Below, in pieces: positions 1 to 11,986 of a stretch of DNA of 64,000 nt. The stretch spans positions 1 to 64,000 of the forward strand of contig JADNRV010000068.1 in the NCBI GenBank assembly GCA_015499995.1, given 5' to 3'. The notes under the pieces were generated by a model. It did no database searches, was not told the DNA's origin, and was given only the letters and a program-made list of their open reading frames with translations. A program made the position numbers and the translations under genes. Numbering within the stretch: the stretch's first letter is position 1; the number at the start of each line of letters is the position of its first letter. The stretch comes from Flammula alnicola. Lineage: Eukaryota > Basidiomycota > Agaricomycetes > Agaricales > Strophariaceae.

Positions 1-1875
1 TGTAGTCAGCCCCGGGTATATAATTTCCGTATTCATGTACGGAACCTCTAGTTCAGAAAAAGAAGAGTCGTTAGAGAGTTTCCAGTTTGAAAAATAGTGA
101 GGCCATACTTCGATTGTCCAACTCGGTGATAGGTATGCTGTAGGTAGAGGATAGAACGAAGGTCACGAATTGTACCGAACGCTTGCAAGGCGTGTACGCA
201 CCGTATGAGTTGATGATAAACCCTAGAGGCGTAAAGTAACGATTCTGGTACGAATCTGAGCCGAATGTTCATGACCGGCCTGAAAAGTAGAGACGCACGA
301 AAAGAAAGAGGTACACAACTGTGATTCAATAAATTCGTGTCATTTTACATTGCATCCTTCGGTTAAGCGACGTACTCACAGAGGCCTTTCCGTTTGCCTT
401 TCCATATCAATTCAACCTACAAAAACCGTCAGGTTGCGATGAAGGCCTGCATAACCTGCACAAGCGCCTCACTTCATCGGTAAATGTGTCGATATGGTCC
501 CATATCAAGACTATGAAGCTGGCAAAGCCAACGTACTGGAAGCCTTGAGGGTTGCCGCTGGCATAAAATAGGCATACTGAACTCACATTCGTCCGGACGC
601 TGGGAAGTAAATAAGTGAATAAAAGGATGAAACATAAAACTCAAGGAGACGCCTACGTATCGGATATGTCAGGGTATACAGCTGGGACATGTTGCGGCAT
701 GTTTGCATCGACTGTTGAAGGAAGGGGGTGATAATGGCTGACGAGAAGTGAAGGAAAGTCCAAAGCAAGGAAAGGTCGGTGCCAGGGTTCCCTTCTTATA
801 TAAACCGCCCATACGTTATCCAATGGCACTCATATAATCATCGTCCGAACCTTCACAGACAGAAGTCCTGGTTAAATTCAATCAATAAAGTGAGTACCAC
901 AAAACCAGGGCTCGTTGAGATAATTTGGACGTCGAAATGGAGAGTGTCAAAGGGCGTGTCCGTGTATTTTTAGACTTCCCCAGTGGGGTCGTCCTGGAAG
1001 ATATCGCCTGCTATTTTTGGGACATCCGGTGGATGAGTAGGCTTTGGAGCTTGAGGTTTCTGGAGTTTGAAGGATGAGGTTGTTGTCTTTTGGGTTGTTG
1101 CGCTCGAGGTAAGAATATTGATATACAATCAAGGTAGTTAGAGCAAGGTAATAAGAAAGCCGACAGGCACCCCTGAGGCATGGTGGATTAGTTGGAGCCG
1201 ACGCCATCGCTTTCTTGATGATGTGACGCAAGCGGGGACTGGTAACAGACGAGTTTCCACAAATGTATTGTGTTTTACATTGCTTGACAAAGATAAGGAC
1301 GAAGCTAGTTATGGAGGTGTTGGCGAGGCTGACTTAGGACGAACCTTGTTCGCCTTCTGTAAATGAAATAGCGAAGATGTCGAGGAGCATTCATTCTACA
1401 TGATTTCGTGACCACGCGCAGGGAGGAACCTTTTGTGCGATGTCACCGAAAGTTCGTGGCCGGTTCTGTTATAAGGCTTCTGTAGTTTACCCAGTGCTAT
1501 CGCGTTGTCAAATGAGTTTCTGATCCTCGATTGAGAAATGATTTGCGCGTCGGACCAAAGCAAAAGAGTCGATTGCAACTAACATTTCGGATTTTTGGCC
1601 AGAGGACCTCGGAGCGAGAAGTTCAGGCGTGGCATGTACCTTCGTCGCTCCGGGTTCATGGCCACGCGGTAGGGGGAAATGGTTCTCTTCGAGGGTGATC
1701 TGCCCATTCTACAGAGAATATCAGAGATGTCAGGGAAGATTTCGATGATGAACATTGGCGTACGTATCGTGGCCAGGGCCTGACTCGATTGCCTTCGTGG
1801 CTAGAGTACGAAGTCTGCAAGAGCTGCCTTCGTTGCATTACATTGAGAGTAAAGTAATGTGGACACTCAAAGTTG
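1..1875. other. no confident gene; left flank of Plavaka element
   Basis: Open frames here are short (60-120 codons), overlap one another on both strands, and show no domain I recognise. The least unlikely is a minus-strand frame starting near 1207 or 1231 and ending at 947, with one hydrophobic stretch near its N-terminus that could be a membrane segment. It has no recognisable family and no supporting neighbour. I see no repeats or RNA genes. Confidence 0.4.
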
Positions 1876-1894
1876 TACATCAGTAAAATAACAA
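1876..1894 (+). repeat. left terminal inverted repeat of the Plavaka element
   Basis: The 19 bases are the reverse complement of 8872-8890 except for one C/T difference. The match stops abruptly outside, which marks the element edge. Confidence 0.8.
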
Positions 1895-1899
1895 TTGTC

Positions 1900-2095
1900 C
1901 TTTTAGACGCTTTACACGCTTTCGAAAGCTTTGAAAGAGACAAAAGAGGAAAAGAGTTTGCCGCTTTTGATGGCAAAGGCCTTAGGCTTTCAAAGCGCTT
2001 TGAAAGCGCTTTCAAAAGGGTACGCTTTTCAAAGCTATCTACAGGTGAGTTTCAAAGCCTTCCAAATGCATATCTTAAAGTGTTTTCGAAGCATT
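1900..2095. repeat. subterminal repeat cluster, left end of Plavaka element
   Basis: Repeated short motifs such as gctttgaaagcg and ctttcaaagc occur in both orientations, at least eight times in under 200 bp. A weaker version (gaaagcgaaagcc, gaaaagcg) lies at 8755-8850 inside the right end. Clusters of this kind are transposase-binding subterminal repeats in CACTA-like elements. The open frames across them are by-products of the repeats. Confidence 0.6.
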
Positions 2096-2167
2096 AGAAG
2101 CAGTTACACAAAATCATTTGTATTCAATAAAATATGAATAATAATAAATCCCTATGTTACTACGCAG

Positions 2168-4342
2168 CTAGTCGAGGTCACTGTCGTCGTCGACAAGCTC
2201 AAAGACAGGCTTCGTCATATCATCAACAACTGGTAAGGGATCTGCCTTCCTGGTCTTTGCCGCTTGGCGCGCAGCATTGAGGATCTTGTCCCACTGCTTG
2301 TCCTTCAACTTCTCAACAATATCGACGAGGTTAGTAGTCGTGAGGACAGTAACCGTCTTTCCTTCGTGAACCGTGATGGTATCGCCCCAGTTTGTCTTCG
2401 AAAAATCGTTGTACGGTCGTCGTTGCTCGACTTTCTCGCCAGTCGTCCACATAGCAAGCGCCCGTTTGATCTAGATATGCATCAGACAACAATCTAGCTA
2501 TACGGAATAACAAACGGAACTCACTGCCTGAATGGTGAGCACCAGCGCTCCGACTGGCCTCCTCTTCGAGCGCTCAGCAGCCGGTATGGCTGAAATGGCT
2601 GTGATGTGGGTTCCGAGAACGGCGGAGACAATGGCCGATTGGAAAAGACCCTAACCGCCACAAGAAACAATGAGAAAATGATGAAACAAGCGAGGCTATA
2701 ACTTACCGAGGCCTTCACCTTCACCTCCTCACCAGCGGCAAGCTCCTCCTCATCGGGCTCTTCATAGATGCGGAAGTAGAACGGCCGAGTATGCTCCTCG
2801 CTAGACAGCAGCCACGTGCATAGCTCAGCACGCGCGTCCGTCAAGTTGCTCTCCAGGAGGGGAAAGACATGATTTTGGAGATAGGTAAGGGCGGTACTGG
2901 CGAACTTGTTGCGCCAGGCATGAAGTCGATCTTCAACCTAAATTTATTTGTCGTCATTATCATGTAAAAAATGAGTAGAACAGCTTACTAGTTTTTGTGG
3001 AATTACATTGAAAGATGAGGCGTCCTCCGATGGGAATGCATCACTCCAGGATGAGGTCAAGTCGTCGATGTCTGGCGTTGCCCATGGGGCAGTGTATCCA
3101 AACACTTCACGAGCGCGCGGGATGAAAACACTCTCGAACGTTGCTTGAAGATGGCCGGGCAGATGGGAAAGTCGGATCTGTTCTTTCTTGAGGCGTGAAT
3201 GTGCAACTTGGGAGCTTGTAGAAGGGTTTATGAATGTGGTGACAGTGGTGGTGGGAACTACTTTGGCAAGCGAGCGAATCTGATATGATATCGCGAATGT
3301 GTCAGCATCAATCATTTATCTCCACCGACATATCACTGATTCAGACTTACTCGTGCGCCCGTACTGTTCTGTGAATCCCCTCGGAAAGCCCAGCCCTTCT
3401 TACCCATGGCACGTCGCTCTGCCACCTCGCCTGCATCATCGCTAATGCCCCCTAGCCCATCGTCGTCTGACAATGCCTGATCAGCATTACTGGAACTTGG
3501 GACGGACTCTATACCTGAGCTCGCAGAGCGAGAACGGCTTTCTGGGACATAGATGTTGTCTTCTTCGTTGACAGGATCTCCAAGTGGAGCTCGCCAACCC
3601 TCACGGATGCCGGTTTTGACCTTCTTGCTGGTTTTCGAGGGCCGGGCTCGCCTAAATATGGGCCAAGAAGCAAAAGCCTGAGATTTCAACCATGAAACAG
3701 AACTCACGGTTGACATTCAGTGTCAGCTTTGCGTTTGATGGTCTTGTCAGCTGTCGGACCCACAGGCAAAGCCGACATAACTGCTTTCCTGAGTCCGCCC
3801 TTCTCCTTTTTCTTCGGCCTCCCTCTCTGCTTCTCACCAACTTCATCCTCGTCCTCAGACTCTACATCCATCGCCTCATCGTCATCCTCGTCATCCTCCT
3901 CTCCAACCTGAAATTCCTCCTCGCTGTCACTTGATACCCCATCTTGGATGACCTCAATGTCGTCGCTAGCATGAACTAAACAAGAATATATCAGTATCGT
4001 TAACCCGGGAAAAACCGCCATACAATTTGCGAGAGCCGACGCAGGTTCCTTGCGAGGCCGTAAAATTTTCTTGAGGGTGCTTGCTGGTGGGTTATTTGCA
4101 TTCTTGAGCTTTTCTTCATGTTCCCGACGCATCCTATCTTCCAGCTCGGCGGTTCTGAGAATATCTTGCTCGCGATCTTGTGCCTTCTCCTTTGCAGTCA
4201 GTGCTTTGATTGCCTTTTCCTTCTGGACCTCCTCGGTGGTTCGCTTTGGGCGTGGCGCAGCTGGCAACCCTGGATGGGGATTTCGATTGGCGCGAAGGGT
4301 ACGGGGCAGAGACATAGAAGGAGGAGCTGAGCTTGGAGCCAT
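2168..4342 (-). CDS. Plavaka-associated partner protein (function unknown)
   Basis: A seven-exon minus-strand gene: 4342-4024, 3975-3708, 3651-3351, 3279-2989, 2937-2707, 2650-2525 and 2470-2168. All junctions are GT-AG and the phases agree, giving 612 aa. The N-terminal half is charged and disordered: a Lys/Glu-rich helix (about residues 35-100), an acidic block (about 130-160) and a basic GRPKKK stretch that could serve nuclear import. The C-terminal half is a compact helical domain ending in an acidic tail; a segment near residue 510 resembles uncharacterised transposon-linked basidiomycete domains of the DUF6532 kind, an impression not tested. It is head-to-head with the transposase, start codons 172 bp apart, so the two probably share a promoter region. 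A nuclear or regulatory role in transposition is inference. Confidence 0.7.
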
Positions 4343-4514
4343 CTCGGAGCAATGAGGGAGGTGCAAGAAATCAGTCCTCCGAAAATTGTCGCTCGACTCA
4401 GAGATCATGTGAGCGTTCTCGATCACCTTTCGCAAATTTGTCTGTCACTCATCCAGTAATTTTGTTCACTCTTTGACCAGTCCCTGGCAGGTCTGCGTAC
4501 ATACGTGCTAGAAA

Positions 4515-7500
4515 ATGAATGGTCTCACTCGTAAAGCGTTTCGTCCTGCACGTTTTGTATGCAATGTTTCAGGTTGCAGCAAGCGGTGTGTGACAGAGTA
4601 CGGCCTGAGACGACATCATGAGTCTCTTCACGCCATCCCTGTCGACCTTTTACCACCCGATGCACCTATCGATCCGCCGGATGTGGACCCACCATCACCC
4701 TATGAACCTCGTACCCCCTCTCCTACATTTTCCTCACGCCGATCCCCCGACGAACACCACGAGGTACCCCAATTCGCGTTCGAACATCCCCCCCACACAA
4801 GCTTGCCAATCTCCAAGGGCTCGTCATCGAGACGCATCCTATTCTGGATGGTAAGTATAATAGATTATTTCATTCCATCTGCAACAGTTTATTTAGTTTG
4901 TTCTGCTCTTTCCAGGAACACCCTGCGATGCAGAGGGGAACGACCTTCAAGATGGATCCCCTCCGCCGCCTCGAAGTCATCGTGCACCGGAAGACTTCTC
5001 GCCCTTTACCGGCAGGGCCGAGTTTGAATTTGCCGAGTTCCTGTACACACATGAAGAGATGTCCGCTGGGAAGATCGACCGACTCATGAACTTACTGGCA
5101 TCGTTGTACGATCAACCTCCGCCCTTTGCCGACCACAAGGAACTGTATTCGATTATCGACTCCGTGCAGCAAGGCGACGTTCCATGGGACAGTTTCTCCA
5201 TCGCATACAATGGCCCACGGCCAGAAGAAGGACCGGTACCGCCGTGGATGGATCAGAAATTCGAAGTCTGGTTCCGGGATGTGCTTCAGGTGCTCGAGAA
5301 TCAAATCGGCAATCCAGATTTCAAGGGCGAGATGGATTATGCACCCAAGCGGGTGTCTAGGAATCGCAAGCGACGGTATAGGGATCTCATGTCAGGCAAT
5401 TGGAGCTGGGAACAAGCGGTGAGTTGTCTTCGTATTTTGTCACCTATTTTTACTGACATGTGAGCAGGACGAAATCGCCAAAGATGAATCAACCCATGGG
5501 GCAATGTTCGCACCCATTGTGCTCGGTAGCGATAAGACAACAGTCTCTGTCGCAACTGGGCAAAACGACTTCTACCCGCTCTATGCGTCATTGGGCAATG
5601 TACACAACTCTGTTCGCCGTGCGCATCGTAATGCAGTAGCCTTGGTTGGTTTCCTCGCTGTACCCAAAAGTATGTTCTTTCCTCTGCATCACATATACTG
5701 AGTACAGCTAATATATTTGAATAGCGAGCAAGGAATATGCCGACAAGGTAGACTTCCGCAAGTTTCGCCGCCAGCTCTTCCATTCCTCCCTCGAACACAT
5801 CCTCTCATCTGTCCGGCCACATATGACTGTGCCACGTGTGACGCGCTGTGCAGACGGCCATTATCGACGTGTAATTTATGGCCTGGGGCCGTACATTGCC
5901 GACTATCCTGAACAGGCGCTTCTTGCATGCATCGTTCAAAACTGGTGTCCTAAGTATGTTTCCTTGCTCAATAATAACTTCATCTTTCCTGACGATAATT
6001 TGATTAGATGTACCGCTCCGCCCACTGATTTAGACGGCGATCTGAATGGGCTACGGTCCCACCTCCACACGGATACCTTGCTCAACTCTGGAGCCATCTC
6101 TTTGCAGGAGCTATGGGATGATTATGGAATCGTCGGAGAACTTCTCGTAAGTGCCATACCACTATTACTTCCAATTGAAGCATCACTAATATCTTTACAG
6201 CCATTTACTACTGCCTTTCCACGAGCCGACATTCATGAGCTCCTGTCACCCGACCTCCTCCATCAGATCATCAAGGGCACGTTTAAGGATCACCTCGTCG
6301 ACTGGGTAGGACAATGGATCACTCAGACATATCCCAAAGCTGAGGCTGAGCGGATCTTGGCAGATATTGACCGACGGTAAGTTACTATTGTTCTTCAATG
6401 AAACCAGAGCACTAATTGGAACTCAATTATAGTATTGCAGTCGTGCCTTCCTTCCCAGGCCTTCGGCACTTTCACGAGGGACGAGGATTCAAGCAGTGGA
6501 CAGGCAATGACTCAAAGGGCTTGATGAAGGTATGAACTAGTATATTACTCTATCGAGACGACATCGCTAACAACTCTCTAATCCTGTAGGTTTATCTCCC
6601 CGCCATTTCCGGCCATGTACCTGAGGAGATGGTCAAGGCAGTGGCAGCTCTAATCGAGTTCTGTTACCTTGTCTGCCGGTCGATTATTGACGAAGATACC
6701 TTGGTCGAAATTGACGCGGCACTCGCACGGTTTCACCAGCACCGTGAAATCTTCCGTGACGTCCGACCAGATGGCTTTTCCCTTCCTCGCCAACACTCCC
6801 TTGTACACTACCGCTTCATGATCACACAGTTCGGCGCGCCGAATGGACTCTGTTCGTCGATCACAGAGTCGAAGCATATCAAGGCTGTCAAAAAGCCCTA
6901 TCGTCGATCAAGCCGCAACAAACCTCTCGGCCAGATGCTAGTTACTAACCAGAGGAACGACAAACTGGCTGCAGCTCGTGTGGACTTCAAGGCTCGAGGG
7001 ATGTTGGACGGCCCCAATCTCTCCGGATTTCTCGGCGAGCTATGTGCTGGACTCAAGGCCGACGATCTCGCAGACCATGAAGATCTGGAACACGACGCCG
7101 CAGCTGCTGCTCGACCAATGGTCAATGAAGATGCCGGCACTGCTCAAGCAGATGACGACGGCATTGGTGCCCCTCAACCGGGTGACGACGTGGGGGTGCT
7201 GGATGCTCGGGAAGTTAATGATGCAGGCGCAGTGGACGAGCCGTTGGCGGAGGCTGAGGTCAAGTTGGCCAAGACTTATGGTACGTCTGTCAGCTCAAAC
7301 CAACAAACCATTTCCTAATCTACCCAAAAGTGCGTCGACTTCCTCGAGATATCTACCTGCTTGCTGCCCATGTCAATCAGCCCCAGCTACCCCTCCTTAC
7401 ACGCCGCTTCCTCTACGCCACCTTAAATCCCGACTCGCCAGTCCCAGCATCCCCCAACGAGCTTCCTGACATTTCGGGTAAAACCTATGTCTACAACTCA

Positions 7501-7995
7501 GCGCGTGCCGTGTTTTATGCGCCGAGCGATCTCTCTGGACTAGGTGGGCTGCATCATGAGCGCATCAGGTCTGTGAGCTCATGGTATGGCGGCGCCGCCC
7601 GCCGTGATTGCATCTTCGTGGGTAACACAGATGCTGAGCCCGATGCGGAGGGCTTTGCAAATCTCCACGTCGCACGGGTGTTCCTTTTCTTTTCCTTCAG
7701 TCACGACGGCGTCACATACCCATGTGCTCTCGTGCAGTGGTTCTCAGCAGTCGGAGATGCACCGGATGAGGAGACCACCATGTGGATGGTTGAACCCGAT
7801 TTTCGAGGAAGCAAACGGTCTCTCGAGGTCATCCATCTTGATACCGTGTTGCGAGGGGCCCATCTCATTGGGGCGGCAGGTCCTAATTTTTTACCCACAG
7901 ACGCAATGTTTGACTTTTCCAAGTCTTTAGATTCCTTTCACACTTTCTATGTTAATAAGTACATAGATTATCATGCTCATGAGGTCGCATTTTAA
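4515..7995 (+). CDS. Plavaka-family transposase, one frameshift
   Basis: Nine exons: 4515-4850, 4916-5418, 5468-5669, 5725-5953, 6008-6146, 6201-6376, 6433-6529, 6590-7280 and 7331-7995. The predicted product is about 1012 aa. The N-terminus holds a C2H2-type finger (C-V-S-G-C ... H-H-E-S-L-H, residues 16-37). A Plavaka-like core follows, including LLSPDLLHQIIKGTFKDHL and, later, SLPRQHSLVHYRF with SITESKHIK. The C-terminal domain starts around residue 790. Exon lengths sum to 3038 nt, one short of a multiple of three: the N-terminal frame and the frame entering exon 2 (HPILDG joined to TPCDAEGND) differ by one base. The likely site is the 7-C run at 4788-4794, where one more C would restore the phase. 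The rest is open, so the damage is recent or an assembly error. Confidence 0.82.
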
Positions 7996-8151
7996 TGCCA
8001 TTACACCGTTCCATTCATAAATATACCTTCTGAGTTGCTTTTGAGTGAGAAAAAATTGTCTTTGCGTGAGATCTAATCAGTCATGTGATGAACGCGCATC
8101 AAAATTTGATAGAGACTCGGAGTTGGGCTGCTCTGACTGCTGACTTACCCC

Positions 8152-8685
8152 ATGGCAAATCCAAACCTGCCTTCACCGCTTCCTCCTGCAAGTGCCGAGT
8201 GGTGCTTCAAGGGCCCTGGCCCCGATTCACTATCTGATGAGCCTGCTTCCTCGTACAATCAGCGTCGTGTTTGCCGCTACATGACTTACAAGATCTCGCG
8301 CTATCAAAATCGGAACAATGACATGGAGGACGACAACTGTTCGGTGATCACAAGTTCTTGCACATGGGAACATGAGGTAAGTACTTCCTACTGTGATATT
8401 CATAAACTTATCATCTGAATTTCATAGCTTTCTATTTCTGAATCGTTTAGCGAGTCCGACTCGGAGCCTCTGAGTCCGGAGTCACCTCCCTTGGAACCAC
8501 TTCCCACAACACCACATGACATCGATGAGGAGAGCCAGCAACCAAAACACTACGAAAGCCAATTCTGCATGGTCGAAGCAGCCACAGAAATGTTGAGGGA
8601 AATAGCAAGGTTGGAGGAGCAGTTAAAGTATCTTACATGCAAACAGGATGCTATCTTAAAAGAACTTGGGCTCGGAATATCATAG
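8152..8685 (+). CDS. small coiled-coil protein of the Plavaka element
   Basis: Two exons (8152-8376 and 8428-8685) with a clean GT-AG intron give 160 aa. The N-terminus is Pro/Ser-rich, the middle is acidic and rich in Ser-Pro and Glu (possible phosphorylation region), and the last 40 residues form a heptad-like helix (motif LREIARLEEQLKYL). The gene lies between the transposase stop and the right inverted repeat, so it belongs to the element. No family is recognised. Its layout resembles the accessory protein of the neighbouring pogo element: disordered N-terminus and helical C-terminus. A role as an adapter or dimerisation partner of the transposase is inference. Confidence 0.55.
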
Positions 8686-8871
8686 CTATGTCACAATGTG
8701 TCTATTATTATGTTTTTATTCATTATATATCAACACTGGGACATGTTAGGATTGAAAGCATGAAAGCGAGAGAAGTTGGGAAAAGCTCTATCAAACTTGA
8801 ATTAAAGGGCCAAAAAAAGGCGCCCAAAAGCGAAAGCCTCGAAAAGCGATAAGAAGTGGTCGTGAAAGGGT

Positions 8872-8890
8872 TTGTCATTTTACTGATGTA
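8872..8890 (-). repeat. right terminal inverted repeat of the Plavaka element
   Basis: Partner of 1876-1894. It lies about 190 bp after the stop of the small third gene. Confidence 0.8.
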
Positions 8891-9063
8891 AAGGGTTCGT
8901 GTAAGCGTAACTTTTGATTATGACACTCTCTGTCCAGACTGTGAGCCTCGGAGTCGCGTAGATTTTTTGAAGGGCGAAGGCAAGTGAGTTCCAGCTAGAA
9001 TTGGTAGCAGGACGAGTTCAGGAAGACTCAGCAGCAGACTCCGAAGCTCGTTTGGAGAGGATA

Positions 9064-9091
9064 CAGTTATCCATCACTCACTGACACAAAC
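9064..9091 (+). repeat. left terminal inverted repeat of the pogo-like element
   Basis: Twenty-eight bases are inverted at 12810-12837 with one mismatch (T/C at the tenth-eleventh base after the start). The preceding TA is the target duplication. Confidence 0.88.
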
Positions 9092-9401
9092 CGGTCACTG
9101 ACACAAACACATCCCACGGCTTCAGTCCTTCTTGTATCACTTAGACAATAATCATGGAGGTTTATTTAACTGTCTTGAATCTTAATATCTGTTCAAATAA
9201 GAATATATCATCCTGTAGAATTAATGACAAGAAAATTTTCTTCATTGGAAGCCCTTAAGAACATCTCACAGCCTCAGACATCAATACAGGCCCATTTTTT
9301 GCCCCAAACTTTTAATAACATAGTTCATAGATATTAAATACATATTATTTAGCACAAGGAAGTGGACAAGAAAGCTCCAAAACGAAGAACAGGGTATAGG
9401 G

Positions 9402-11910
9402 ATGAACGGGCGAGATTTAATGTGTGACACTAAGTCACGCTCCCTAAACAGGAAGCGCCCTCCTGGTCCTCGAAAAAAGACCACTTCTCTCGTAAAAATG
9501 GTCGGACGCGCAAAGTCTGAGCTGAAGAAACGACAAATCACCTACGAAACAAGAAACAGACTTTTTACACGTGCTGTTGCTCTCTACCGCCATGAACACC
9601 AAATTTCCGAGGCTGAAAACCGGAAACCACTGAGCCTCCGAAAAATCTGCAAGAAAATTGAAGATGAACACTATGCAGAGACAAAGCACACCTTAAAGCT
9701 TGACCCATGCACCTTACGTCGTCTTGCACAAGGTGGCAAGCCAAAAAGTGTCAGCAATAGCGAGAAATCCTGGCTTCTCCCTGACGAAGTCGACACGGTT
9801 ATCGACTTTGCCGTAGAGGTTGCAGCGCGTGGATTTCCGCTCAGCCACGAGAGGCTGAAAGCGCACGTTGATGAGATCTGTTGGGCTAGGAAGGCACTCA
9901 ATTTTCCTAAAGACGGAGTCGGCAAAAACTGGACCAACCGCTTCATGACGAAGTATTCAGATCGGCTCAAAACCTACTGGAGCCACAACCTCGAAACTAA
10001 ACGCGGCCGGGCAGTAAATCTGACGACAAAGGAGATGTGGTATGACCTTGTTGACGACGTTTTGAAGGGAAGGAGGGATCATGAGTTTGATGATGCTGAA
10101 GTCCTGCCGGAGATGGATTGGGAGGTTGACGAGCATGGGGAGCCAGTTGAAGTCCTGCCAGAGAATGCCTATGGAAGTGATGAATCAGGCTTTTTTGGAG
10201 AGGGTGGTGTCCGGGTGCGGGTTATTGGGGCTAAAGGAAAGAAGACGCAGCATCAGCAATCAGATGGTGGTCGAGAGAATACAACTGTCATTGTCACCAT
10301 TTGCGCGGATGGAACCTCACTCAAGCCTGCGGTAATCTTCAAGGGCCAGGCATATCAGGTTAAGTGGGATCAAGACAATCCCCTGGATGCGTCGTGAGTT
10401 CCTTTTGCGTTGATCTGAGACCTTGCTGACATCCTTGAACCTTAGACTCGGCTACTCGAAGAAAGGATGGACTGATGGAGAAATTGGAGTTGAATACATT
10501 AAGGACTTCCATGAGCAAACGAAGGATAAAGCGAAGGGACGAACCCGAGTCCTCTTTGTTGATGGACACAACTCCCACTATACCCTCGAATTCCTCCGCT
10601 TCGCACGCACTCATCGGATCCATGTCCTATGCTACCCTGCACATGGTACCCACGTCTATCAAGGTCTCGACGTCGTTATCTTTGGGCCTTTGAAGGTTTT
10701 CTGGACACAAGAGAAGGATAAATGGACTCGAGAAAAGTGGACGAAAATTGACAAGACAAACTTTTTGCGGATTTACGCGGCGGCACATGTTCGTGCATTG
10801 ACTCCATCCAACATCAAGGCTGCATTCGAAAAAACGGGCATTGTCCCATTCAACCGAGATGTCGTCACGCCAGCTATGATGGCCCCGAGCCTCGAAACTT
10901 CCTGCCGTGGTAATTTGCCAGTTGCCCCATCTACACCTGTCCGCGCTGTCACCAACTTGTTATACCATGCTCAGAGACGTGCCCGAAATATTGTCGCTCC
11001 TGAACCTGAAGCCGCTGCTGAAGCTGGAGATACCGAGGCTGGAGACACAGATGGCGAAGTTGACAGCTCATCGCCATGCCCCCCACGAAGGCGCCAACGT
11101 ACGGAAAGCCATCCTGACAACCCATTTAGCAGCCCAATTCGTGAGGCAATTAATTCCCTTCGTACCTCCTCTGCATCATTCATTGTTTCCTCATCACCCA
11201 TCCAATCAACATCTCAGCCTCCACTCTTCACCCTGCATGAGATCTCACCCCAGAAACCAAAATATGCACGGCTCCTGGCACAAACCCCGCTGACCGCTCG
11301 TGAACATGAACTACAAAAAGCATTGATGGAAGTTAACACGATAAATTCAGCACGCAAACAACAGCTCATTACCATGCAATCTAGTCTGGTGCTCAATGGA
11401 GCCTATGTGGATTCAGTCCGCCATCAGCTTGAGGCACAAGAAGAGGCAAAAAAGAACAAACAAAAAAAGGGCCGGCTCGTTGGAGATGGACTTCCACGTC
11501 TCTTGACTTCTCGAAGCTTCACGGAGCGAGTCAGAGACCATACAGCAGAGGTTGCAAAGAAAGCAGATGAAGCTGAGGCTCGGAAGACTGCTCGTCAAGC
11601 AAGAGCACCCATCATGGCAGAATACAAGGCAGCAGCGGCTGAACGCGTGGCGAAGAACAGGGCTCTGAGGAAGGAATGGAATGTGGACGTTGAGAAGTGG
11701 GAGCGTGAGAGAGATCAAGCAAAGGTTGAGAAGCGTCAAACCCGATGGAGAAAGCCGCTGTTAAAGGACCGGCTCCTACCCAAGATACCCATCCCAGGTG
11801 TTGCTGGACCTGTGGACGAAGGTGAAGATGCTGAGGGTGAAGGAGACAATGGAAAAACTGACTCAGACAGTGAAGGGTCAGACTCGGAAACTTCGGGCTC
11901 AGAATCATAG
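9402..11910 (+). CDS. pogo-like DDE transposase (CENP-B/HTH type)
   Basis: Two exons (9402-10393 and 10446-11910) with a 52-bp GT-AG intron give 818 aa. It cuts and pastes the element DNA in the nucleus. Residues 30-80 form a psq-like helix-turn-helix region and about 100-215 a CENP-B-type HTH (GKNWTNRF ... LKTYWSHNLE). The DDE-1 core follows: first Asp in GSDESGF (about 263), second in VDGHNSH (about 382), third in YQGLDVVIFGPLK, 36 residues after the second (DD35D). After the core comes a long Lys/Arg/Glu-rich helical region and an acidic Ser/Asp/Glu tail, longer than in animal pogo proteins. There is no stop or frameshift. The start could instead be the Met at residue 33, which directly precedes the HTH. 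Confidence 0.88.
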
Positions 11911-11986
11911 AATACTATTTCAATAAACTTCATTGTGCTGCATGCAGACTCAGAAAGAATAGCAGAAACAAAATAGCATTTCAATC

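Larger units (their letters stand above)
1876..8890 (+). mobile_element. Plavaka-type (CACTA-like) DNA transposon
   Basis: A 7.0-kb unit is bounded by inverted repeats at 1876-1894 and 8872-8890 (18 of 19 positions match, core acatcagtaaaat). Inside the ends are short GC-rich subterminal motifs built on gaaagcg/cgctttc. It contains three genes: a Plavaka-like transposase (+), a divergent partner gene (-) and a small coiled-coil gene (+) near the right end. If the repeat is taken to start at catcag, a TA dinucleotide flanks both sides, but no longer target duplication is visible. The transposase frame is broken once in a poly-C run, so this copy is probably not autonomous unless that base is a sequencing error. 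Confidence 0.8.
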
